DNA from: Branchipolynoe longqiensis
Lineage: Eukaryota > Annelida > Polychaeta > Phyllodocida > Polynoidae
Reading direction: 5' to 3'
NCBI GenBank assembly: GCA_030323885.1
Contig: CM059186.1
Span: 155,963,064-156,027,063, forward strand
Length of the DNA stretch: 64,000 nucleotides
How positions within the stretch are numbered: the first letter of the stretch is position 1; each line of letters begins with the position of its first letter. The translations under genes were made by a program, and so were the position numbers. The notes below the pieces were generated by a model, which worked only from the letters and a program-made list of their open reading frames with translations, searched no databases and was not told where the DNA came from. This document shows positions 40,031-50,624 of the stretch, in pieces.

Positions 40031-40927
40031 TAGATACAAGATTCACCCCGTACTGCTGCAGTAGCCACAGGAGGGGTGCATACCAACCCTATGTAAAAGC
40101 TGTCGAAAAAACGGGTCAATGAATTGAGATCATAAATTTACAATCTAAGAAGCAACACTTTTTCTTTATATATATCTTCATATTTACCCGCTATCTTTGA
40201 AATGGTTAGTGTATTACTTCCCCTGGGTTGATGAATCTTAAGATATGGATCGACAGAACACCTGGATACACATGTCGGCCATTTTGGGAGGGTAGAAGGA
40301 AGTTGAGAGGCTCATGGGTAATTATCCAGTCTGGTTCAGGGAGCATTCATTGCAGGCTCTAGAACCACTTGGCATGTCATGGACGCTATGATGGCTTTTG
40401 AGAAACTACTACACCATGTTCAACAGAAATACCATATGCGCTTCAATATTAAAGAGAAACAAATGGAAATCATCTGGAGATTAGTTGTAGCAACTAGTAT
40501 TGATGCCAACCTCTCAGCTTGGAACGCAGAATGTGACCCGGTGACAACCTCTCAATTCACTAACCAGACACCAGAATACAGGACCTATATATAATAAATG
40601 CTCCCTGGCTGACTTCCAACAGGAAGTGATGTAAGAGAACCAGTTCATTCAAACATGGTGGATTTACTTCATGGACTCTATCACTTCAAACTGATTTCTG
40701 TCAACCTGACTTGAGATTGTGTGATTTGAACACTCTGGGGTGTATATGTTGAGGGTTAATATAAACACTTGGATTGTAGCTATTGAATGTTAGACAACAT
40801 AAGGTAGGACTGCCAAACTAAGCCTTTCTAAGGCCATTACTATTGAGACATATTTTCTCCAACTTTTACATAGGGCTGGTTTTCACTGCTGATACAGCGT
40901 CAGCGTCAGCGGTGAATCTTTTATCTA
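40031..40927. mobile_element. 9-bp-TSD TIR element, copy D, with unrelated interior
   Basis: TAGATACAAGATTCACCCC at the left, GGTGAATCTTTTATCTA at the right. Flanks GCTGGGTCA (40022-40030) and GATGGGTCA (40928-40936), 8 of 9 matching. The left arm (to about 40205) matches copy A; the right arm matches only for about 70 bp. The interior (40206-40855) is absent from copies A, B, C and E. Confidence 0.85.
40379..40594 (+). CDS. Possible captured exon inside TIR element D
   Basis: A 71-codon frame from an ATG at 40379, with a second ATG four codons on. The part FEKLLHHVQQKYHMRFNIKE followed by KQMEIIWRLV resembles the helix that precedes the ATP-binding loop of RecQ-like helicases (F-x-I-x-x-x-Q-x-E-x-I). 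The similarity stops soon after, about where a splice donor could lie. No Walker A motif is present. The upstream 150 bp could be 5' untranslated sequence. Alternatively this is a chance frame; the helicase reading is a guess from a short pattern. Confidence 0.25.
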   Translation: MDAMMAFEKLLHHVQQKYHMRFNIKEKQMEIIWRLVVATSIDANLSAWNAECDPVTTSQFTNQTPEYRTYI

Positions 40928-41012
40928 GATGGGTCACAGCTTCAGCTCTTCCTGGGGGATCAGCGAGAACTTGGAATATCCGTATTATCTCAACAGTCAT
41001 TTGGTTATTGAC

Positions 41013-41136
41013 TTAAAGCTGCATAGTCCGACTAAAGCATAATATTTTGAATATCCATAAAATGTATGTAGATTATTTTGATTCCACATATCCAACTTAA
41101 GATACCAGTGCACTTATTAAGCGTGTGTTGCTGCAT
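41013..41136. mobile_element. TTAA-type MITE, one arm
   Basis: TTAAAGCTGCATAGTCCGAC, then ATCCAACTTAAGATACC and GCACTTATTAAGCGTGTGTT, in the orientation of copy 2 (7816). The other arm is missing. Confidence 0.6.
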
Positions 41137-42040
41137 AGATTAAAGCAATCACCCGAATGTATTCATTTATCTAAAAAGAAACTATGGCAGAACTTTTCCT
41201 TTAAAACTCTTCCTCTATGCAATTTTAACCCTCAGACCAGGAGGGTTCCCAACGCAACGGTACACCATGCATGCTTCCAGGTTGGGGTGATGCTCTCACA
41301 GCATCTAGTTCTCAAGACCCTGCACCACATTGCTATGCATGCTACATTGCCACATTGCTATACATGCCACATTGCAATGCTTGCCACATTGCCACATTAG
41401 CACAATGCCACATTAGCACATTTCCACATTAGCACATTTCCACATTTCCACATGGCCACATTTCCACATGGTCACATTTCCGCATTGCCACATTACCATG
41501 CATGCCACATTGCTGTGCATGCCACATTACCACATTGCCGCAGCCATTCAGCATGGGTCCAGCCCTTGATCCGGTGCGCAACATTGTGTTTGGGCCTTTG
41601 AGGACAGACAGTTCACCCCCCCCCACTCCCTCCCTCCCACCCCCTATCCCCTCCCCACCACCACCGACTCCGCGCGAAACTCTACCCGCACCACTCTCCA
41701 TGGTGCATGTATATATGCACTCACCCTACTCAACCGACTAATGCATGACTCTAACCAAAGAAAGCCCTGTCCGTCCAAGCCCATCTGCTCGGCCACACAG
41801 CCTAATCAGGAGAACGCTGTGTTGTTCCAATCGGCGCCAATTTAATTTGTCTGAAGCAGACGACAACTGATGACAACTGCCGACCATCTATGTCTACCGG
41901 CAGCACAGTGCAAACTTCAGGCACTGTCAGTCGGCGTCGTGTCGGCACCACGGCTTGGTTAGCGCCCGGCATTAGCGCCAGCCGGCGCTGGGGTGAGACA
42001 AGTCAAACTTTACATTGTAATGACAATCTTGATCCGGATG
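41137..42040. other. Unclassified; includes a CCACATTG-type minisatellite
   Basis: 41322-41545 is made of GCCACATTGC, TAGCACATTTCC and CCACATTTCC units. 41615-41695 is C-rich. 41740-42000 has balanced composition and no recognised repeat. Confidence 0.5.
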
Positions 42041-43844
42041 TGCGCTGCATGGTCCGATGAAATATAATTTTGGCACAATTAAAACAACTACTTACATTTG
42101 ATCCTATATATCCAACTTAGATGCTGGTGCATTCGCTAATGATTTGGGACAGCAAATACAGAATAACCAGTGAATTTATAACCTCACCCCTTTTGACACT
42201 CACTTTGAAACACCCAATATGCAGGGAGGCCATTAACCAATTAGGCCAATCTCGTGACGTCATTAGCCTCCCCCCCCCCCCCAAGTCCAAGTAGGCCTAC
42301 TCTGCAAGGCCATAGAGGGGAAGGGCAAATGAGGTGGATGTTGCCCCTCCCCTCCATGTTGGATAGTCAATGCTGTTTGGTCAATTCTAAAAATATAATT
42401 AATCAATTTGGGTAATTTAAATTTTGGAAATTTTACATATGTCAATTAAAATTGCATCTGCCATCGGGACTATGTATGGTATAAGGAAGGATGAGACATG
42501 GATGACATAACAGTAAATAATAACAGAGCAATAATATGTACATCAGAAATGCAAGCAGTACGCATATCCTTGGTGGTCTAAATGTATGTGAGGATGTGCA
42601 CGGATGTGTTTTGCATGCATTCATTTGAAATTTGTCAGTTACACTGTATATAAAAGGAAAACGTTTTTTTGTTGTTATTGAATGTAAAGAGGAGCGAACC
42701 ATATGTAGTGAGATATATGCATTTGAAAGTTTTTCACTTTCAGATCTTTTGTATTAGCTAATGCAGCAGCCATTCCATGCTGGCCACATCAGCCGGGCCT
42801 GAGCATTAATTATTTGATGGGATCCGCCGCAAATACACAGGGTTCCGGTTTTAATGCTATGATGGCAGCAGCCATTCTGGTTGTGCCTATATGTTATCAT
42901 TTGGACGGGATCCATCGCAAATGGGCCGGGTTCTGTGCTTAATGCTATGATGGCAGCAGCCATATTCTATAATCCAGCTGGACCTGAGCATTAATGGCTT
43001 GACGGGTTCCACTGCAAATGTGTAGATCTTCAGGTTTAATCGCATGATGGCAGCAACTGTTCTGGTCATGCGTTATCATTTGGATGGGATCCATCGCAAA
43101 TGCACCGGGTATTGGGCTTAATGCTATGACAGCAGCAGCTGTTCCGCATTGTATATGCCGGTGTATGGCTTGGGATCGCAGAGTGTGCAGTTTGTCATAG
43201 GTGAGTGTAGAAACTGATATGGTGCTATGACCAAAGGCGGTCCTCCGATGCATTCGCTGTGGAACGGTGCATTTGCAATGGATCCCATCCAAACGATAAC
43301 GCATAGGCACAACCAGAACTGCTGCTGCAATCATAGCATTAAACCCCGAAACCTGCACAATTGCAGCGGACCCCATCAAACCTTTAATGCTCAGGCCTGG
43401 CTGAATCATAGAATGTGCAGTTTGGTGGGTGGTTGCATAGTTTGATATTTTGAAATTTCTGCCTTTGGGACGATGTCAATCATATACCGATGTATATGTG
43501 ATGTTGGATATTCAATGCTACTTGGTCAATTCGATAGATATGAAACAAATTAACCTTTCTACAAAATATTATTTGGTTAAAAACCCTATAGCACCATACC
43601 ATTCCCAGAATGTGAACATTCCAAACAGAAATACCTACATACAGCCCTGTCAGGTTCCAGAATTAGTAGGTCATCTCACATCACGTGGTCACCGCGAGAT
43701 GACCAGCTCAAATTGCTTCAAAACTAGTCATTTTTCATCAAAATGACTCCAGACTAATGATTAGTAGCTCATAATGATCAATTTGATATATTTATCTAAA
43801 AAGTAAGACAAAAATTCAAACACCATCGGACCATGCAACTTTAA
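42041..43844. mobile_element. TTAA-type MITE arms around a dimeric fold-back repeat
   Basis: Left arm 42046-42165 (GCTGCATGGTCCGATG, ATCCAACTTAGATGCTGGTG) and right arm 43755-43844 (ATATATTTATCT, CACCATCGGACCATGCAACT, ending TTAA) are in the orientation expected for the two ends of one element. If so, the 1.8-kb interior is an expansion. The left TTAA is not preserved, so two separate fragments remain possible. Confidence 0.45.
42762..43420. repeat. Dimeric satellite (about 100 + 85 bp) with an inverted copy
   Basis: Two kinds of unit alternate, both ending TTAATGCTATGATGGCAGCA and containing GGGATCCATCGCAAAT. Boundaries lie near 42762, 42866, 42950, 43046 and 43132. After an 85-bp spacer, one inverted dimer follows at 43240-43420 (TTTGCAATGGATCCCATCC). 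Open frames here follow the repeat and are not genes. Confidence 0.8.
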
Positions 43845-44060
43845 TCTGACGGCCCGCGCCGCCCCAGTCCCGTGAGCACACATCACGGCGCATGCGCGCT
43901 GGCGTCGCGGCACACATCTCAAATGGCCTCATTTTCTCTATTGCTTATCCCATTCACGTATAGCGCCCCTGTGTAAGATATATTTATATAGTGACCAGAT
44001 GCAGCTGGTATCAGCGCGGCCAGGAGCCAGTCGCAGGTGCCGCCGGTGTGGCAAGAGCAG
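43845..44060. promoter_or_regulatory. Small CpG-rich patch with NRF1-like palindrome
   Basis: 43848-43915 is rich in CpG and contains GGCGCATGCGCGC, which includes the perfect NRF1-type palindrome GCGCATGCGC. Could be a promoter remnant; no adjoining gene is visible. Confidence 0.25.
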
Positions 44061-44164
44061 GAACTAACTCCGGTGACAGTAGGATAATAGATAATAACTA
44101 ATATAGAAAAGGGAATTGATAAGTGGGAATGTCCTTATTTATATTCCCATAATAGATTATAGAG

Positions 44165-44365
44165 CAGAGAACTTGAAAGTGAGCAGAGTGACAGTTGGTT
44201 CATGGTATAGAGGAGGCGGGGGGGGGGGGGGGGGGGGGGAGAGGAGAGAATGGCCACTCTGCCGTGAATAACATGGAGGTTGAGGTGGTTAGAGCAAAAC
44301 ATTAAGGGGCTGCCGTTATTTATACCCACATAATAAATTATATAGTACACATATGTACATATGTG
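44165..44365 (-). repeat. Dispersed repeat shared with 20231-20490
   Basis: GAGTGACAGTTGGTTCATGG, AACATGGAGGTTGAGGTG, ATTAAGGGGCTGCCGTTATT, ACATAATAAATTATATAGTA. A 22-base G run interrupts it at 44218. Confidence 0.6.
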
Positions 44366-44955
44366 TCAAATTTTAAAATAATAAAAACTTCCGCCCAAAA
44401 CTATTACCAAAATTGAACTCCAGGCATTGCCAGAGGTCAACACTAGCATACATAAATAATGTGGTGAATTTTCCATTACATAGCTATATATCTAAAGACA
44501 TGCACTACTCTGTATATATATGTATATATATATATAGAATACTACCTGTATTTAGCAGCTCCTGTGTAAAAGCATGCCATTTGCAGACAGTTTTTTCAAT
44601 GTACAAAGTTATTTTCTTCTCCGATGATGGGACACATGCTGTGTCAAAACAACATTGGTCCGGATAAAGGGTTGTTTATTGAAGAGAGATTCTACTATAT
44701 ACAGACGCATATTTATAGACATATACATTGACACATATAGTGAGTGGCCTGAATCATGACAGCTGAATAGGCCAGGTGGCAGCACTAGGCAAGGCAGAAA
44801 GCCTGCCCATTCGCCTGAGTGTCAGGTAAGATGCCAAGCAGAGGCACAGTTCAAGGATAATCAGTTTATGGATAATAATACTCGTATAATGCTTATACAG
44901 CACATAATATATAGTCATAAAACACAGACATATATATATGTATATGTATACATAT
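44366..44955. other. Unclassified AT-rich stretch
   Basis: TA-rich microsatellite patches near 44511-44535 and 44930-44955. No gene seen. Confidence 0.3.
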
Positions 44956-45863
44956 GAGCCTGTCTCAAAAGGTGATCACCCTTTTTTTTTGTCCATTGTA
45001 ACAATTGACACAAAACAGCATAGAAACGGTTACACTGAAACCACAAGGACATTTGCTTCAAATCAATATGTATTAGGATAATATTGCGATTATGAAACAC
45101 CATGTAAAGAAACAAATCAGTTCATCCTGAGCAAATGCGCAAAGCCCCAGTCACACGTACCCAGACGAGCCCCTGAATTTGAGCCGGACCACCCCCGGAC
45201 CGGTCACCCGGACTGTCCTGGACAGCCCTAGATAAAATCGCTATTTTGGTTGTTTTTTACCTCACGGTCACACCCACCCGAATGAGCCACGGACTAGCCC
45301 CGAACCAGAGGCAGGATTGCCCCGGACTGAGCCGGACCATCTCCTGGACTACCCGGTGTGTACACGGAGTAGTCCCGGGCTTGAAGTGGACTTGTTTGGT
45401 GGTGATCCGTGGCTAATCCGTGCTCATCTGGCTTGTCCGGGTCTTATCCGGGCAGTCTGGGAGTTGTCCGTGGCTATGTTGGGGCTAGTCCGGGGCTGGT
45501 CCGGGTTAAACCGTGGCCCCGGACGGTACACAGACTAACCCCAGACCACCCCCGGACTACCTGTACCACCCCCAGATTATCCCCCGGATCATCCGGACTA
45601 TGCTGGATCGAGCCCAGATCGCAAAATGCCCCGGACCGCCCCGGATGTTTTAAACATTTTAAAACATATGGGGCGGAGCCAAGACAAGGCCGGATCAGCC
45701 ACGGATCACGCCGGATCGCCACGGACCATGCTGGATCATGGTCTGGGGCTCGTCCGGCCCCTGATCCAGGTAGGTGTGACTGAGGCTTAAGCAGACAGTA
45801 TGTTGATCGTTACAATGGACAAAGTTTTGTCCCATATTGCTTAGCACCTTTTGAGACAGTCTC
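44956..45863. mobile_element. TIR element with TGTCTCAAAAGG ends, hosting another element
   Basis: Left GAGCCTGTCTCAAAAGGTG, right end in reverse GAGACTGTCTCAAAAGGTG. Both flanks read ATATGTATATGTATACATAT immediately outside, either a long duplication or insertion into a microsatellite. Interior interrupted at 45142-45788; the host part is about 260 bp. Non-coding. Confidence 0.65.
45142..45788. mobile_element. CAGTCACAC-ended element with blocks of CCGGA/TCCGG words
   Basis: Left AAGCCCCAGTCACACGTACC, right in reverse AAGCCTCAGTCACACCTACC (18 of 20 match). The interior consists of many short words such as CCGGACTA, GGACCACC and TAGTCCGG, in blocks that switch strand near 45370, 45520 and 45730. 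Non-coding. The end sequence is shared with 23521. Confidence 0.75.
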
Positions 45864-45869
45864 ATATAT

Positions 45870-46268
45870 GTATATGTATACATATATAATATATGTATGT
45901 ATACAAGCAACATGTACATGTGCTAATAAACACAAGATATTGCCCAAACTTGTACTTGATAACAATGCAACTTGCAAGCACAAAGTGCACTACCCAGATG
46001 GCAGACTGAACATTAAAAAAACATGTTATTCGATGGTGCTTTGACACATATTCATGTGTATGTATTTATCACAATGTGTGATTTCAAGAAAATTCCCTCA
46101 TAACAAAAAAAATTGTTATGGTGCAAAAATAACTTATCTAAATATTAGGATTTTGTTGTTAATAGTTCATGTGAGAGACAATTTATAAAACATTGATTGT
46201 CTTGTATGTGGTTTAAAAAAAAGACTTTTGCCGGTAGCTAGCTAGCTATTCACATTTTGTTCATTTTT
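45870..46268. other. Unclassified AT-rich stretch
   Basis: No gene or repeat recognised. Confidence 0.3.
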
Positions 46269-46590
46269 GTTAGTTTTTTTGTTGGGGATTTACACCTTAT
46301 CAATATCTATGGTCATATAAGGATGGGTACCCACTAGCGAGTGCGCACTCATTGCGACTTTACAAAGGGAGATCAGGCCACCGGCACCTTAACCTGATAT
46401 CCCACTCAGTCACATTATCCTTACATTGAGCAAGCCATTCCTTGCCCTATCCTAATAATGCCGAGCACCATTCTAGGTAGCGATAAGTGTCAAGTTTTAA
46501 GTCATTGGTTTGACTCGACCAGATTTCGATCTAGTTTGATCTACCAAAACGGGGGACAGACGCTCAACTCATTCGGCCATCCCGTCTGGT
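46269..46590 (-). mobile_element. SINE-L type II, full length
   Basis: Diverged tail (TTTTTTTGTTGGGGATTTAC); head in reverse CATTCGGCCATCCCGTCTGG at 46570-46589. Confidence 0.7.
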
Positions 46591-46929
46591 ATATAAATAT
46601 GATAGTATGTATACGTATGTGTATATTCCTACATGTATATGTGTATATGCATGTATAAATGTATATCATATATGTTTATGTATATGTGTGTATGCCTATA
46701 CATATATATTATTATGATTGTATATATATACATAAACACACGCACACACACAGGCCTACACACACCTTTCGACAACTGCCTCCTGTCAGCCCACCTCCTG
46801 TACTCCTCCTCACTCAAGCATCCTTCCTATGACCTACATTCACGGATACCGCCGTCAGACTCCTCAGGTATAAACCCCCACCCCTCCACCACCCCACCAC
46901 CCCACCACCCCATCCACCCAGCCCGTGCA

Positions 46930-47180
46930 CACTGACGGCATAGAACGCCCCCGCCCGTGACCCGACATACCCCAGACCACCTCGCCCTGGCCAGTTGCGG
47001 CGGGAGGCGGCGCGGGGCGAGCCGGTAGGGTCCCGCCCGTGCCGGGCAGGCGAGGAATTAGGGAATCACCTGTCACGTGGTGGCCGCTCATTAAGGGGCT
47101 GAAAGAACCAGCGCCGGAATGCGCGGAATGCAGGGCCTGGCAGGCTGCCAACGGACGCGCCGCGCCGCTATGTTTCTACT
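46930..47180. promoter_or_regulatory. CpG-rich island with E-box
   Basis: About 250 bp of G+C-rich sequence with many CpG (CGGCGGGAGGCGGCGCGGGG, GGACGCGCCGCGCCGC), in sharp contrast with the AT-rich flanks. Contains CACCTGTCACGTGG (E-box CACGTG). It resembles an unmethylated promoter-type island; no exon can be assigned next to it. Confidence 0.35.
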
Positions 47181-47700
47181 GAAGTTACCGCCCCCTTTCA
47201 CCCCCCCCCCCTCACCCCTGCCCCCTCCTCACCCCCCCCCCCCGCGTCACACTCATCTACCTACCTACATACATACCTACCCCTCCCTCCGTAATCGCGT
47301 TACCGTCACACAAGTGATGAATGATATTAGGCCAATATCCACGCCAGAACTGCATATGTGTGTGCATGTGTGCGGTGGTGGGTGCGGTGGTGGGTGTGTG
47401 CGGCGGCGGTGGTGGGTGTGGGTGTGGGTGTGGGTGTGGTGGTGGTGGTGGTGGTGGTGGGGCTGGAGGATATGGTGCGAGGAGGGATATATGGCAGGGT
47501 GTATGTTTATATGTCGACGTCTGTGTATGTATGTACTTGTGCCCGTGTGTAGATAGTAATACTAGTAGTAGCTAGTTCGATTATCTAATGGAATACAGAA
47601 CACGCATGCGTGTGTATCCATAGTTTCATATAATGATAGCAGTAGTTATGTATATTATACTAATAATAGCTATAGTTATATGTAGTTGTGTATGTTGTTG
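47181..47700. other. C-rich and GGT/GTG microsatellites
   Basis: C-rich tract 47189-47250 and a GTG/GGTGGT tract 47380-47462; open frames here are low-complexity artefacts. Confidence 0.5.
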
Positions 47701-47724
47701 TGTATGTTGTGTATGTTGTTGTGC

Positions 47725-48245
47725 ATGTAGTCGTAGATGTAGTCAGAGATGTAGTAATATATGGTAGTCATAGATGGTAGTCATAGATGGTAGTCATAGA
47801 TGGTAGTCATATATGGCAGTCATATATGGCAGTTATAGATGGTAGTTATAGATGGTAGTCATAGATAGTAGTCATAGATGGTAGTCATAGATAGTAATCA
47901 TATATAGTAGTCATAGATAGTAGTCATATATAGTAGTCATAGATAGTAGTCATAGATAGTCATCATAGATAGTCGTCATAGATAGTCATAGATAGTCACA
48001 GATAGTCACATATAGTCATAGATAGTCATAGATAGTCATCGATTGTCATCGATAGTCATCGATAGTCATAGCTAGTCATAGCTAGTCATAGCTAGTCATA
48101 GATAGTCATAGATAGTCATAGATAGTCATAGATAGTCATAGATAGTTCTAGATAGTCATATATATTCATATTCATAGATGTAATCAAAGATGTAGTCATA
48201 TATGTAGTCATATATGTAGTCATATATGTAGTCATATATGTAGTT
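47725..48245. repeat. 10-13-bp minisatellite (TAGTCATAGATGG)
   Basis: Unit shortens along the array, from TAGTCATAGATGG (13 bp) to AGTCATAGAT (10 bp). Variants ATATATAGTC and GTCATCGAT. Not coding. Confidence 0.85.
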
Positions 48246-48342
48246 GTATAAGTAGCTATAGGTATAATTGTATATGTAGTCACAGACGACTTGCTATCTG
48301 GACCGCACTCCGTCCACACCTCTCTCTATCTCCTCTCCGCTG

Positions 48343-48912
48343 GCCTTGCTCCTCCTTGATATGTCTGAAAAGAGTTCCAGGAGGGGGAGCCTGCCGGCAT
48401 TTCACTTTCTACTCTTACTCTGTCCGTGTCTATGGCTCGCTGGTTGGTCACCATAGAGCAAATAGACACGGTCCTTTGACTCAACTCTCCTCATTTCTCT
48501 TTCCTATACTCTATCCTTTTTTTTTGTTCTCCCAGGCATACTCCTCTCCCTGACTAGGGGAGTTGTGTGCTTGGGTGGGGCCCTGTACCTTTACGTTTTC
48601 TCTCGCTTTGTTCTCGTTGCTGGAACCACCACTGCACCCATCTTTATGCGCCCTTCCTCGAAACCCTTGCTACTGTCGACTGGATACAAGTGCCCAACTA
48701 CCGCTCAATTACCGCCGGACCGAAGAGATTCGGGGCCGCCTCAACGCTTCACCGTTACAACGTTGTAAAGATGTCCCCAGCTTCTACAACACTCCCTACT
48801 GAAGTTTAATCTTCAACCAAAGATTGGGCCGATTTATCGGAGCCTCTCTATAAATGTTGCAGTTCTGCAACCAGTAACCGTCATAAAGTTACAAACCACC
48901 CCCAAAGTAAGT
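48343..48912 (+). mobile_element. Possible retroelement 3' region with AAGT tail
   Basis: Balanced composition, in contrast to its flanks, and an ending of AAAGTAAGTAAGTAT typical of non-LTR tails. Short frames (for example LDTSAQLPLNYRRTEE) have no firm match. Not assigned. Confidence 0.3.
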
Positions 48913-48959
48913 AAGTATGTAGTCATAATATGGCCCACTGGGAAATCAGGCCGCCGGCA

Positions 48960-49175
48960 GTTATGTGTAGTTTTTATATATGTAGTTATCCATGTAGTTA
49001 AATATGTAGTTTTTATATGTAGTTAAATATGTAGTTATGTGTAGTTTTTATATATGTAGTTATCTATATAGTTAAATATATCGTTTTTATATAGGTACTA
49101 TAATTTATATATGTAGTTATATATGTAGTTATATGTGTAGTTTTTATATATGTAGTTATATATGCAGTTATAGAG
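48960..49175. repeat. TAGTTATATATG-type minisatellite
   Basis: Irregular repeats of ATGTAGTTATATATGTAGTT and ATGTAGTTTTTATATATG. Confidence 0.7.
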
Positions 49176-49217
49176 CCAAGACATCCTGCACAGATTTTAA
49201 ACATATGCGCCGTACAG

Positions 49218-49538
49218 ACGGGGTGCGGTGGCCGAATCAGTAGAGGTGGGTCTCACATGCGGGAGATCGGGAGTTCGATCCCCAGTCGACTCAAACCAAT
49301 GACTTACAAAATTGATACTTGACACTACCTAGCCTGGCGCTTGGCATTAATAGGATAGGGCAAGGACTGGTTAGCTCAGTGTCAGGATAATTTGACTGAG
49401 TGGGATATTGGGGCATTGCGCTGGCAGCCTGATTTCCCAGTGGGGCAATCACCATGAGTGTGCACTGTCACAGTTCAATATCTATCCTGATATGACTTTA
49501 AATGTTTCCAGGATGTAAAACTCCAACGACCAACCAAT
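49218..49538 (+). mobile_element. SINE-L type I, full length
   Basis: Head GGGTGCGGTGGCCGAATCAG, B box GGGAGTTCGATCCCCAG, complete body with a small deletion near 49446, tail TGTAAAACTCCAACGACCAA. Confidence 0.75.
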
Positions 49539-49552
49539 CCTATGCTCCATGG

Positions 49553-49855
49553 TGTTCTCTGTGGCGGAGTGGTTAGAGTGTCTGACTTTTTTCTAGGTCG
49601 GACTCCTAACCTGAAGGTCAGTGGTTCGATTCCCCGTGCCCCCATCTCTGCCAATTTGTATTTCCACCGCTGTGTATAACTTACAGCGTCATCAAAGGCC
49701 AGTTGCTCTCATACCATGTCTATGTGGTGTGGGAGGTTAAAAATCCCTTGGGTCGGTAAAAGTGTAGGCTCGGGCTTTCTGTCGACAAACTGTCTAATGG
49801 TGAAAACAAGCCTATTAAGGCTTATCCATGATAGGCAGTATAAATCTTCAACAAC
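49553..49855 (+). mobile_element. SINE-S, full length
   Basis: tRNA-like head with A box TGGCGGAGTGGTTAGAGTG, a long variable arm (as in Ser/Leu tRNAs) and B box GTGGTTCGATTCCCCG. Body includes CTCATACCATGTCTATGTGG, GGGTCGGTAAAAGTGTAGGC and a tail region CAGTATAAATCTTCAACAAC. It provides the empty site for the MITE at 26283-26542. Confidence 0.8.
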
Positions 49856-50081
49856 AATATACATATTATCTTGTATTAATCGGCTTAATCATCATAGGAC
49901 ACGGTGAATAAAGGTTCGAGTATTTAACCTATTTAGAGTGCATGTTGATATTCCGCTTGTCAAACAAACCGAACAATGTTTCCAACTGAGGGAGACTTGT
50001 TGCAGTGGGAGGACCTTAGGCCACACCGTAAACCACTGTAGGGCCCTACAAACCACGCCGTTACATAATACAAGAAGCTGC

Positions 50082-50299
50082 TTGTTTGTTGTGTTATGTC
50101 CTAGCAACCTCTACGGTCATGTCAGGACGGGTGCTGACTTGTGACAGTGCACACTCATGGCAACTTAATAGTGCTGTCCAGAGACAAGGCCACCAGCACC
50201 ATGACCCGATATCCCACTCAGTCACATTCTCCTGACAATGATCCTATTAATGCCGGGCACCAGGCTAGGTTGTGACCGTTTCGGCCCCCGCGTCCGGTA
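50082..50299 (-). mobile_element. SINE-L type I with internal deletion
   Basis: Tail and body as usual, then a jump from AGGCTAGGTTGTGACC to the head (TTTCGGCCCCCGCGTCCGG); about 70 bp around the B box are missing. Confidence 0.65.
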
Positions 50300-50379
50300 A
50301 TAAGTTGTAGCAACAATTTTCTGAGCAGTTTCCAAAAAGAAAACATCAACTGGGCACATGTCGTGTGCAAAGATATTTT

Positions 50380-50610
50380 CGTATTGTATTCGTATTGTAT
50401 TCATATTGTATTCATATTGTAATCGTACTGTATTCGTATTGCGTTCGTATTGTATTTGCATTGTACTTGTATTCGTATTGGATTCGTATTGTATTCGTAT
50501 TGTATTCGTATTGTATTCGTATTGTATTCGTATTGTATTTGCATTCGTATTATATTGATATTGTATTCGTTTTGTATTCGTATTGTATTTGTATTGTATT
50601 CATACGTATT
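50380..50610. repeat. 11-bp minisatellite (GTATTGTATTC)
   Basis: About 20 tandem units, GTATTGTATTC with few variants. Frames rich in IVFVLYSYC on one strand and YEYNTNTIRI on the other are repeat translations. Confidence 0.9.
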
Positions 50611-50624
50611 ATACATATATTATA

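Noticed and set aside
41429..41701. Frame rich in Gly and Met/His opposite the CCACATTG repeat
   Set aside because: It is a low-complexity translation of a minisatellite and a C-rich tract.
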